From contig DHMX01000014.1 of the NCBI GenBank assembly GCA_002406015.1, forward strand, positions 160,858-224,857: a DNA stretch of 64,000 bases, given 5' to 3'. A program made the translations under genes and the position numbers. Source of the stretch: Lachnospiraceae bacterium UBA4631 (lineage in GTDB: Bacteria > Bacillota > Clostridia > Lachnospirales > Lachnospiraceae). The notes below the pieces were generated by a model. It did no database searches. It was not told the DNA's origin and worked only from the letters and a program-made list of their open reading frames with translations. Shown one piece after another: positions 33,220 through 41,117 of the stretch. Numbering within the stretch: the stretch's first letter is position 1; each line of letters starts with the position of its first letter.

Positions 33220-34038
33220 ATGATTAGGTTAATGATTGCTGTAAACAGCAAGGATGAGGGAAACAAGCTCGTTGATTATTTTGACAGTAAAAGTGAGATG
33301 GATGTAATCGGAGTCGAATATGATGGGATAAGTGCATATAATGAAATTGTAGCGTTAAGACCGGATGTGGTGTTGATGAATATGATATTGCCGGAGCTGG
33401 ACGGACTTGGAGTTATGGAGAAGCTGATGTCTAATCTGGAAGTACCGAAGCTTCCGAGAGTTATTGTAATATCAGCAGTGGATAATCCGATTCTGATGGA
33501 TTGTGTATGTCAGAGCGGAGTCGATTACTATATTATGAAGCCATATCAGTTAGATACATTATATAATCGAATTATACAGTTGCAAATTCCGGGTGCGGGA
33601 AGAACAGACCTGAACGTGCCGTTACGAAGCTATGAAAGCAAAAGACCGCATGCAGAATCCGAAGAATATGAGCAGAATCTGTTAGAGGCAAATATCACTG
33701 CTGTTATGCGGAAAATCGGTGTTCCGGCACATATTAAAGGGTATCAGTATATTCGTACGGGAATCATTATGGCTATTCATGATATTGCTGTATTGAATTA
33801 TATTACGAAGCTGTTATATCCGTCGATTGCAAAAGAATATAATACAACGGCAAGCAGTGTGGAACGTGCAATTCGTCATGCCATTGAAGTTGCATGGAAT
33901 CGGGGGGATAAAGAAGTATTGCAGGAGATGTTCGGTTATAATGTCAGAAAGGGAAAGGGCAAGCCGACAAATTCGGAATTTATAGCACAGATTGCTGATA
34001 AATACCGGTTGGATTATAATATGCGGATGCATGCATAA
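33220..34038 (+). CDS. spo0A: Spo0A-family regulator lacking the phosphorylation site
   Basis: Master sporulation regulator family, 272 aa. The C-terminal DNA-binding domain (about 150-272) is very conserved: GVPAHIKGYQYIRT, LLYPSIAKEYNTTAS and SVERAIRHAIEVAW, nearly the B. subtilis sequence. The receiver domain is not: the acceptor Asp (D56 of B. subtilis, in VLVLDIIMP) is Asn here (N54, VVLMNMILP). The acidic pair D10/D11 is replaced by Val and Asn (IAVNSKDE). The switch Thr is Ser and the conserved Lys remains (IMKPYQ). So it should not be phosphorylated in the normal way. The usual upstream neighbour spoIVB is absent, so it may be a paralogue. The sequence after it (34039-34270) holds a small hairpin and the next promoter. 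Confidence 0.9.
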   Translation: MIRLMIAVNSKDEGNKLVDYFDSKSEMDVIGVEYDGISAYNEIVALRPDVVLMNMILPELDGLGVMEKLMSNLEVPKLPRVIVISAVDNPILMDCVCQSGVDYYIMKPYQLDTLYNRIIQLQIPGAGRTDLNVPLRSYESKRPHAESEEYEQNLLEANITAVMRKIGVPAHIKGYQYIRTGIIMAIHDIAVLNYITKLLYPSIAKEYNTTASSVERAIRHAIEVAWNRGDKEVLQEMFGYNVRKGKGKPTNSEFIAQIADKYRLDYNMRMHA

Positions 34039-34089
34039 TACATATAGTATAAAGCAGGGATACAGGGAATCTTATTTTGTAAAGTTTCC

Positions 34090-34142
34090 AATCGTTTTCA
34101 AGTGAACGATTTGAGGGTTTCGGTGAGAGTCCTTGTTTTTTT
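34090..34142 (+). terminator. Possible terminator after spo0A
   Basis: A 7-bp hairpin AATCGTT/AACGATT (34090-34096, 34105-34111) is followed, after about 24 nt, by a run of seven T (34136-34142). The distance between stem and T run is too long for a classical terminator, so the call is weak. Confidence 0.35.
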
Positions 34143-34176
34143 GTCGTATGCAGGATTACAAACGGAAGACTGGCTC

Positions 34177-34205
34177 TTGAAATATTGTAAAAAAGTTGAT
34201 ATTCT
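34177..34205 (+). promoter_or_regulatory. Promoter of the envelope operon
   Basis: -35 TTGAAA (34177-34182), 17-nt spacer, -10 TATTCT (34200-34205), 66 bp before the gtrA start. It is the only good sigma-A promoter I see before the seven-gene run ending at 43070. A 0A-box-like TGTCGTA (one mismatch) lies upstream at 34142-34148. Confidence 0.65.
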
Positions 34206-34270
34206 AAGCATATGTGTTCAGACAGGAGCATGCTTCAAAGGAAGGCAATCACAAACGGAGATTAAGTACG

Positions 34271-34783
34271 ATGGATATATCTGATAAGAACAGTGTGAAA
34301 AAGGGGCATAGGGCATCTATAGGTCAGTTTCTAAAATTTGGTCTGGTAGGAGTATCGAATACCATTGTATCCTATGCAACGTATTTTATATGTTATCATG
34401 TGTTTCATACAAATGTTCATGTTGCAAATATAGTTGGCTTTATAATTAGTGTCTTAAATGCTTATATTTTGCAGAGCAGGTTTGTGTTTAAAGAAACCGA
34501 GGACGGAGAGCATCGTGTCTGGTGGAAGGTTTTGATAAAGACCTATATTTCATATTCCTTTTCCGGCTTGTTTTTGACAGAGCTGCTGTTACTGCTCTGG
34601 CTGAATCTGATTCAGATTGACCAATATCTGAATCCGATGGTAGCCTGGCTTGGCAGTATTGGCTGGATGACAACTCCGGAGAAGCTGGCAGTGGATTTGG
34701 CTCCGTTTTTAAATATGGCGATTACAATTCCGGTGAATTTCTGTATGAATAAGTTCTGGGCGTATCGGCAGAAGAAAAAATAA
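34271..34783 (+). CDS. GtrA-family membrane protein
   Basis: A 170-residue membrane protein with four hydrophobic helices. The GtrA pattern is clear: FLKFGLVGVSNTIVSYATYFI at the start, then NIVGFIISVLNAYILQSRFVF, and FCMNKFWAYR at the end. GtrA proteins are thought to flip or help transfer lipid-linked sugars (undecaprenyl-phosphate-glucose in phage-type O-antigen modification). First gene of the envelope operon. I use ATG 34271 with GGAG about 10 nt upstream; the frame is open from 34214. Confidence 0.88.
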   Translation: MDISDKNSVKKGHRASIGQFLKFGLVGVSNTIVSYATYFICYHVFHTNVHVANIVGFIISVLNAYILQSRFVFKETEDGEHRVWWKVLIKTYISYSFSGLFLTELLLLLWLNLIQIDQYLNPMVAWLGSIGWMTTPEKLAVDLAPFLNMAITIPVNFCMNKFWAYRQKKK

Positions 34784-34820
34784 AATGGAATGAAATAGGA
34801 TAAAAGAGAGGAATTAGAGT

Positions 34821-36644
34821 ATGCAAGCAATAATTTTAGCGGCTGGAATGGGGAAAAGACTGAAGGAATTAACAGCAAATAATACAAAGTGTATGGTGAA
34901 GGTAAATGGTACTACGTTGATAGAAAGGAGCCTCCGCCAATTAGAACAGTGTCATTTAAAACAGATTGTAATTGTAGTCGGATATGAGGGAAAAAAATTA
35001 AAGGATTATATTGCAACATTACATATCAAAACACCAATTATATATGTAGATAATCCAATCTATGATAAAACGAATAATATTTATTCCTTAGCACTTGCTA
35101 AAGATTATTTGCTTGAGGATGATACCTTGTTGTTGGAGTCAGACTTGATATATGAAGAGGGAATCCTGCAGGATTTAATAGAGGATGAGCGGGAAACTCT
35201 GGCATTAGTGGATAAGTATGAAAGCTGGATGGACGGAACTGTCATTAAGGTCGGAGAAAATGATGAAATCTTAGAATTTGTACCGGGTAAAAAATTTGTA
35301 TTTGAAGATATTCCGCAATATTATAAGACTGTGAATATATACAAATTCAGCCGGCATTTTTCACAGACGCACTATGTGCCGTTTCTGGATGCATATTCAA
35401 AAGCACTGGGTAATAATGAATACTATGAGCAGGTGCTGCGTGTAATTACATTGCTGGATGAGCCGGAAATTATGGCTAGGCGGTTACATGGAGAACGCTG
35501 GTATGAAATAGATGATGTGCAGGATTTGGATATTGCAGAATCGCTGTTTGCTTCCTCCGCAGAGGAAGAATTATCAAAAATTCAGGCAAGATATGGAGGC
35601 TATTGGAGGTATCCGAAGCTGTTGGATTTCTGCTATCTGGTAAATCCATATTTTCCGCCTGAGAAAATGAAAAAAGAGATAATTGCGAATTTTGATGCAT
35701 TGTTAACACAGTATCCATCCGGAATGTATGTGAATTCACTGCTGGCTGCCAGAAATTTCGGTGTCAGGCAGGAATATATTTTGCTGGGAAACGGAGCTGC
35801 AGAGTTAATTAAGGCAGTTATGGAATCCATAAGCGGAAAAGTGGGAATTGCAAGCCCTACGTTTGAGGAATATCCTAATCGCTATGAACCGGAAAGTGTG
35901 GTACGATATTTACCGGAGCAGGAGCAATTCCGTTATGACGCACAGGCATTAATTGAATTTGGCTCAAAGGAACAAATCGATGTGTTAGTGCTGGTAAATC
36001 CGGATAATCCGACGGGAAATTATATACCGCAGGAACAGGTATATCAGTTATTGGAATGGAGTCAAGGACAGGGTATAACCGTTATTTTGGATGAGAGCTT
36101 CATTGATTTTGCGGAGGCGGAGCAGGTAACATATCTGAAGAATGAAATATTAGAAACGTATACGAACTTAATTGTTATTAAGAGTATATCAAAATCGTAT
36201 GGTGTTCCGGGACTTCGGCTGGGCGTATTGGCATCATCAAATGAGAAATTCATCCAAAAGCTGAAGCAGGATGTTGCTATCTGGAATATTAATTCATTTG
36301 GTGAATTTTATATGCAGATTTATGAAAAATATGAAAAGGATTATATACGTGGGTTAGAGAAGTTTCGAAAGACAAGGCATATCTTTGTAGAAAAGCTGAA
36401 ACAGCTTCCGCATGTCTGCGTATTTCCGACAGAAGCGAATTATGTTATGCTACGCTTAACAGATGGATATTCCGCATCCGAAATTACGAAGAAGCTTCTG
36501 ACGGAAAATGGAATATTAATTAAGGATTTATCACCTAAAATGAGAAAAAGCGGTTACGAAGGGGAATATTTACGGATTGCAGTGCGAAATCAAAAGGATA
36601 ATGCACAATTATGTGAGGCATTGCAGAGTCAGTTAGAAAGATAA
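34821..36644 (+). CDS. Nucleotidyltransferase-aminotransferase fusion protein
   Basis: 607 aa with two enzymes in one chain. Residues 1 to about 235 are a sugar-phosphate/choline-phosphate-type nucleotidyltransferase of the LicC group: IILAAGMGKRLKELT with the Gly-rich loop, then TKCMVKVNG, ESDLIYEEG and WYEIDDVQDL. Residues about 265-607 are a PLP-dependent class I/II aminotransferase of the HisC/CobD-like type: GNGAAELIKAV, NPDNPTGNYI, ILDESFIDF, and the PLP lysine in SISKSYGVPGLRLG (K458). Cytidylyltransferase-aminotransferase fusions are known for activating aminoethylphosphonate or choline-like groups for surface polymers, so a CDP-linked amino-alcohol or phosphonate is plausible. The substrate is not shown by the sequence. 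The first 300 bases look unusually AT-rich. Confidence 0.85.
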   Translation: MQAIILAAGMGKRLKELTANNTKCMVKVNGTTLIERSLRQLEQCHLKQIVIVVGYEGKKLKDYIATLHIKTPIIYVDNPIYDKTNNIYSLALAKDYLLEDDTLLLESDLIYEEGILQDLIEDERETLALVDKYESWMDGTVIKVGENDEILEFVPGKKFVFEDIPQYYKTVNIYKFSRHFSQTHYVPFLDAYSKALGNNEYYEQVLRVITLLDEPEIMARRLHGERWYEIDDVQDLDIAESLFASSAEEELSKIQARYGGYWRYPKLLDFCYLVNPYFPPEKMKKEIIANFDALLTQYPSGMYVNSLLAARNFGVRQEYILLGNGAAELIKAVMESISGKVGIASPTFEEYPNRYEPESVVRYLPEQEQFRYDAQALIEFGSKEQIDVLVLVNPDNPTGNYIPQEQVYQLLEWSQGQGITVILDESFIDFAEAEQVTYLKNEILETYTNLIVIKSISKSYGVPGLRLGVLASSNEKFIQKLKQDVAIWNINSFGEFYMQIYEKYEKDYIRGLEKFRKTRHIFVEKLKQLPHVCVFPTEANYVMLRLTDGYSASEITKKLLTENGILIKDLSPKMRKSGYEGEYLRIAVRNQKDNAQLCEALQSQLER

Positions 36645-36659
36645 GGAATAGGATAAGAA

Positions 36660-38333
36660 ATGAAAGAAAAAGAAGCTGTAAAGAACTCAAAGATAAAGGA
36701 AGCATGGAAGGAATTGCAGTTAGGAGCAATACTGTCTGTTGCGATTGGTTTTTTGTTTTGTATTTATGCACCGATGGAATTATATTGCAACAATAAGGGG
36801 GAGTTCTGGTTTGATGGAGTCACACTGCTTCCGGTGCTCCTTGTGCTGTTTCTGCTGGTAGTTATAGTCAGTATGGGGATTTTACTTATTTTGTACCGGA
36901 TTTGTGTACAGGCATACCGGATAGGGATTGCGGTATATCTGATAGGGTATCTGGCATCTTATATACAAGGTACTTTTTTTGTGAAACAGCTTCCGCATTT
37001 GGACGGTACACAGGTAGACTGGACATTGTATCAGGGGCAGAGATGGGTGAGTCTCATCATATGGGTGATTTTAATAATTGCAGTTATTTTGACTATCCGA
37101 CTGGCACATATGGAACGATTTTTAGTTATAGCGAAGGGTATTGGCTGCTTTTTAAGTGCGGTACTGTTAATAACACTGGTAAGTGTGATGATTACCAATC
37201 ATGCATTTGAACGAAAGATAAATGCGTATGTTTCTACCAGATATGAATATGAATTTTCGAAAAATGAAAATCTGATTGTGCTGGTATTAGACGCTACGGA
37301 TGCAAGAACTATGGCTGCAATGCTCGATACACATCCGGAATATCGGGAAATGTTTGCTGATTTTACGGATTACCAGAATGTACTAAGTGGTTATCCGTTT
37401 ACCATGCATTCGATTCCGTTTATATTATCAGGGGAATGGTATCAGAATGAGGAGCCGTTTACAGCTTATGAAAAGCGGGTGTATCAGAGTGCCGAATTAT
37501 TTGATACATTGGATGAGCGGGGCTATCGTATGGGAATGTATGAGGATGAAGTGCCGTTATTGGATTCCAGTATTTATCGGTTTGAAAATATAAAGGAAGC
37601 AGAGGGGCTTACACCTTCGGAATTTTTATTGTTTATGAAACGGGAATTGCAATTAGTAGGATTTCGCTATGCACCATTTGATATGAAACGGTATTGCGTG
37701 GTTACCGGAGCAAGCTTTCAGGAATTAAGAGGAACGGATTATGAATATCCGACCTATTCCTTTAATAATGCCCGGTTTTATGAGGATTTACAGCAGGCTG
37801 AGGTGACAACCACAAATGATAAGTGCTTTAAATTCATCCATATTGAAGGAGCACATACTCCGTTCCAATATGATGCCGATGTAAATGTGATAGAAAATGG
37901 CTCATATGAGGGGAATATGGAGGCAGCAATGACAATTACCGGAAGGTATCTGGATACCTTAAAAGCAGCGGGTGTCTATGATAATTCTGCAATTGTGATT
38001 ATGGCGGACCACGGATATGATGTAGAAGGAAATACAACCGGAAGACAGAATCCGATTTTATTCATAAAAGGAAGGGGAGAAACACACGATACCATGCAGG
38101 TATCGGAGGCTCCAATTTCGCATGAGGATATGTCGGAAGCCTTTCAGAAGCTGTTAGACGGGGCTCTGGGAAATGAGGCATTTGCGTATGAAGCAGGAAC
38201 CGTTCGGGAACGTCGGTATTTATTTTATTATTATGAGCAGGAGAATCATATGGAGGAATATGTAACAAACGGAGAGGCTAAGGATACAGATGCGTTAGAA
38301 CCGACCGGAATTGTGTATGATTGGAAGGAATAA
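36660..38333 (+). CDS. Membrane sulfatase/LtaS-fold phosphotransferase-like protein
   Basis: 557 aa. Four or five helices in residues 20-180 anchor an extracellular alkaline-phosphatase-superfamily domain. Its metal and active-site pattern is visible: VLVLDATDARTM (D211 as metal ligand), SGYPFTMHSIPF with T248 as the likely nucleophile, FIHIEGAHTPF, and IVIMADHGYDVEG with the Asp-His metal pair. This is the architecture of lipoteichoic acid synthases and phosphoethanolamine transferases, which move phospho-alcohol groups from lipids to surface glycans. It lies 15 nt after the fusion gene. Substrate unknown; a transferase of the group activated by the preceding enzyme is a reasonable guess. 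Confidence 0.82.
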   Translation: MKEKEAVKNSKIKEAWKELQLGAILSVAIGFLFCIYAPMELYCNNKGEFWFDGVTLLPVLLVLFLLVVIVSMGILLILYRICVQAYRIGIAVYLIGYLASYIQGTFFVKQLPHLDGTQVDWTLYQGQRWVSLIIWVILIIAVILTIRLAHMERFLVIAKGIGCFLSAVLLITLVSVMITNHAFERKINAYVSTRYEYEFSKNENLIVLVLDATDARTMAAMLDTHPEYREMFADFTDYQNVLSGYPFTMHSIPFILSGEWYQNEEPFTAYEKRVYQSAELFDTLDERGYRMGMYEDEVPLLDSSIYRFENIKEAEGLTPSEFLLFMKRELQLVGFRYAPFDMKRYCVVTGASFQELRGTDYEYPTYSFNNARFYEDLQQAEVTTTNDKCFKFIHIEGAHTPFQYDADVNVIENGSYEGNMEAAMTITGRYLDTLKAAGVYDNSAIVIMADHGYDVEGNTTGRQNPILFIKGRGETHDTMQVSEAPISHEDMSEAFQKLLDGALGNEAFAYEAGTVRERRYLFYYYEQENHMEEYVTNGEAKDTDALEPTGIVYDWKE

Positions 38334-38369
38334 GGACATTAGGGATTAGATTTAGTAGGAGGAACAAAC

Positions 38370-40271
38370 GTGAAAGTATTGTATATAGCTTTAGATTGGA
38401 TTATGAATATTTGTTATTCCATTTGTCACAATTATGGACTGGCAATTATCTTATTTACGTTGATTAGTAAAATTGTACTGTTGCCGGTTTCTATCTGGGT
38501 GCAGAAAAATTCCATAAAAATGGTAAAGATGCAGCCGGAAATGAATGTTATCAAGGCAAAGTATTTTGGTGACAAGGATAGCATTGCCGAAGAACAATCA
38601 AAGGTATATAAGAAATATAAGTATAATCCGTTAGCATCCATTATTCCGATGATAATTCAGATTATCCTGTTAATGGGGCTGATTGAGGTAATTAAGGCAG
38701 GTATGCAAAACGGCAACATTGATATGAATTTTCTTGGAGTTCAGTTAAGTCTGGTGCCTGCACAGGATAAGGGCTGGCTGATTCTTTCACCGATTCTGGC
38801 AGGCGTTTCTGCCTGGATTTTGTGTGTATGCCAGAATGCAAGTAATGTACTACAGGCAGAACAGTCAAAATGGAACCAGTACGGGATGATGATTTTATCG
38901 GTAGGACTTTCCCTGTGGCTTGGCTGGTTTGTTCCGGTTGGAGTTGCAATATACTGGATGGCAAGTAATCTGATGGCAGTTGCACTGCTCTATATTTTGA
39001 ACTGGGCAATTAATCCAAAGGATTATGTAGATTATGAGGCACTGGAGAAAAGCAAGAAGGCACTGGAGGAACTGGGAAGTATCGGAGAAAAGCGGAAACG
39101 CTTTGGAGATCCGAATACAAAGCGGGAGCGAGCAGATTATAAGCGGTTCTTTTCGGTTGTCAACAAGCATCTGGTAATTTATTCCGAAAGCAGTGGCTTT
39201 TATAAATACTATAAGGGAATTGTGGAATACATATTGGAGCATTCCAATATAACCATTCATTATATTACCAGTGATCCGAATGACCAGATATTTAAGCTGA
39301 GTGAAGAACAGCCAAGAATACGTGCTTATTATATCGGGGAAAAGCGTTTGATTACCATGATGATGAAGATGGATGCGGATATAGTTGCAATGACGATGCC
39401 GGATATTGAAAACTATCATATCAAGCGAAGCTATGTTCGAAAGGATGTAGAATATATTTATATTCCGCATGGTATGGATAGCCTGAATCTGACGATGCGA
39501 ACCGGTTCGATGGACCACTATGATACGGTATTCTGTGTGGGTAAGCATCAGAAGGAAGAGATTGAAAAGACAGAAGCGGCATATGAGCTTCCGCATAAGA
39601 CCTTGGTAGAATGGGGTTATAGTCTGTTGGATGAAATGCGGGAGGACTATCAGAAGCTTCCAAAGGCAAACAATGATGTGAAACGAATTTTGATAGCACC
39701 TTCCTGGCAGACAGACAATATTGTGGATAGCTGTCTGGAGGAGATTCTGGATGGATTAGCCGGGAAAGGCTATCAGGTAATTGTGCGACCGCATCCGCAG
39801 CATGTCAGACATAGGGCAGAGCAGATGGAGGCATTAAAGAAAAAATATGAGAATCAGCCGGATATTGAGATTCAGACGGATTTCTCATCAAACCAGACGG
39901 TATTTGAAGCAGATTTGATGATAACAGACTGGTCGGGAATTGCATATGAATATGCATATACAACGCAGAAGCCGGTATTGTTTATCAATACCCCAATGAA
40001 GGTTATGAATCCGGAATATGAGCGGATAGATACCGTTCCGCTTAATATTTTATTAAGAGATGAAATAGGCTGTTCACTGGATTTGGAGAATTTGAATGAA
40101 CTTGCAGAACGTGTAGATATGTTATTGCAGGAATCCGATGCTTATTATGAAAAAATCGGTGCATTTGTAGAAGAATATGTATACAATCTGGGAACCAGCA
40201 GTAAGGTTGGGGCTGATTATATATTGGAGCAATTAGTAAAGAAAGCAAAAGAGAAAAAAGGAGATGCGTAA
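38370..40271 (+). CDS. YidC/Oxa1-like domain fused to CDP-glycerol glycerophosphotransferase-like domain
   Basis: 633 aa, one uninterrupted frame. Residues 1-215 are a YidC/Oxa1-type membrane domain: LAIILFTLISKIVLLPVSIW, then SIKMVKMQPEMN with a cytoplasmic loop IKAKYFGDKDSIAEEQ, and further helices (PLASIIPMIIQIILLMGLIE; YGMMILSVGLSLWLGWFVP). After a charged linker, residues about 245-633 resemble TagB/TagF CDP-glycerol glycerophosphotransferases: IYIPHGMDSLNL, IRILIAPSWQ-like KRILIAPSWQTDN, VIVRPHPQH and MITDWSGIAYEYA. The start is GTG 38370 with TAGGAGGA upstream. A teichoic-acid-type polymerase tethered to an insertase-like module is unusual. It may be a membrane anchor for polymer assembly; that is inference. 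Confidence 0.85.
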   Translation: MKVLYIALDWIMNICYSICHNYGLAIILFTLISKIVLLPVSIWVQKNSIKMVKMQPEMNVIKAKYFGDKDSIAEEQSKVYKKYKYNPLASIIPMIIQIILLMGLIEVIKAGMQNGNIDMNFLGVQLSLVPAQDKGWLILSPILAGVSAWILCVCQNASNVLQAEQSKWNQYGMMILSVGLSLWLGWFVPVGVAIYWMASNLMAVALLYILNWAINPKDYVDYEALEKSKKALEELGSIGEKRKRFGDPNTKRERADYKRFFSVVNKHLVIYSESSGFYKYYKGIVEYILEHSNITIHYITSDPNDQIFKLSEEQPRIRAYYIGEKRLITMMMKMDADIVAMTMPDIENYHIKRSYVRKDVEYIYIPHGMDSLNLTMRTGSMDHYDTVFCVGKHQKEEIEKTEAAYELPHKTLVEWGYSLLDEMREDYQKLPKANNDVKRILIAPSWQTDNIVDSCLEEILDGLAGKGYQVIVRPHPQHVRHRAEQMEALKKKYENQPDIEIQTDFSSNQTVFEADLMITDWSGIAYEYAYTTQKPVLFINTPMKVMNPEYERIDTVPLNILLRDEIGCSLDLENLNELAERVDMLLQESDAYYEKIGAFVEEYVYNLGTSSKVGADYILEQLVKKAKEKKGDA

Positions 40272-40272
40272 C

Positions 40273-40578
40273 ATGAAAAAGAATCAGAATCATGAAAGCG
40301 AACAGAAAAAGCATATAGGAAGGAAGCTTGGTCTTTCTATATTAGGTGGCACATATATCGGATTTTGTTTTATGCTATTGTTTGGTGTGACCGGACAGGC
40401 TTATATTGACCCATCGGTGTTAACTTATGTGATTCAGGCGGTTTCCGGTGTTGTAATTGCTGCGGGTGCAGTAATCGGTATTTGCTGGAGAAAGGCAAAG
40501 AAGAAAATGAATGATAAGCTCGGAATTGATGAAAACCGTAATAAAGAAGTAGAATCGGATGATATTGAAATCAAGTAA
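40273..40578 (+). CDS. Small two-helix membrane protein with a DPS motif
   Basis: 101 aa. A basic N-terminus, helix 1 (LGLSILGGTYIGFCFMLLFG), a short loop AYIDPSVLTYVIQ, helix 2 (VSGVVIAAGAVIGICWR) and a charged tail. The YIDP(S/G)-x-TYxxQ loop is seen in small membrane proteins beside sulfatase-fold and polysaccharide genes, but I know no function for them. I use ATG 40273: GGAG (40260-40263) is 9 nt away, while the in-frame ATG at 40264 touches it. It starts one base after the fusion gene's stop. The end overlaps the signal peptidase gene by 20 nt. Confidence 0.75.
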   Translation: MKKNQNHESEQKKHIGRKLGLSILGGTYIGFCFMLLFGVTGQAYIDPSVLTYVIQAVSGVVIAAGAVIGICWRKAKKKMNDKLGIDENRNKEVESDDIEIK

Positions 40579-41065
40579 AGTATTATCAAAAGGGTCGGCA
40601 TCATGGTTGAAACCGGCAGCATTTGTTCTGGGAATCGGAATAGTTACATGGCTGGTTTCACACTTTTTCATACAATTAATGCTGATTCAGGGAAGTTCTA
40701 TGGAACCAACGTATCATAATCATCAATTTGTATGGATAAATAAACAGGAGCGAATACCGGATTACGGAGACGTGATTGCGTTTCGCTGCGAAGCTGTTCG
40801 GGGTGTGCTTGTCAAACGGGTGGTTGCAAAGCCGGGAGATACCGTTTCGATTCAGGATGGCACCTTATATGTAAACGGAACTCCAAGCGTAGTTTTGGGC
40901 ATGGAACAGAAGCTTACGAAGGCAGGTGACAGAACCGGTGATATTGTGCTTCCGGATGGGGAATATTATGTAATAGGAGACAATCTGGAGGTTAGCAAAG
41001 ACAGCCGGTATCAGCAGATAGGAAATGTATCGGAGGATGCAATTCTTGGATTCGTGTTTCCGTAA
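40559..41065 (+). CDS. lepB: Signal peptidase I
   Basis: Membrane serine protease that removes signal peptides. One N-terminal helix (about 18-40) is followed by the catalytic Ser in QGSSMEPTY (S47) and the general-base Lys in VLVKRVVAKPGD (K86). YVIGDNLEVSKDSRYQ is box D/E. Length 168 aa is the short Gram-positive form. It overlaps the previous gene by 20 nt, so translation is coupled. Its place within an envelope operon suggests a dedicated peptidase, although a housekeeping role is equally possible. Confidence 0.9.
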   Translation: MILKSSKVLSKGSASWLKPAAFVLGIGIVTWLVSHFFIQLMLIQGSSMEPTYHNHQFVWINKQERIPDYGDVIAFRCEAVRGVLVKRVVAKPGDTVSIQDGTLYVNGTPSVVLGMEQKLTKAGDRTGDIVLPDGEYYVIGDNLEVSKDSRYQQIGNVSEDAILGFVFP

Positions 41066-41117
41066 TGGTTAGGACATGGTATCCGGGCATAGAAGTATCA
41101 GAAAGGTATGTGTGCAG

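Noticed and set aside
38990..39120. Join between the YidC and transferase parts as a frameshift or assembly error
   Set aside because: The frame is continuous with a sensible charged linker, normal codon use and no internal ribosome binding site at the junction; I treat it as a real fusion.
38895..39596. 233-codon - strand frame inside the YidC fusion gene
   Set aside because: Shadow; low-complexity His/Cys/Ile-rich translation without known motifs.
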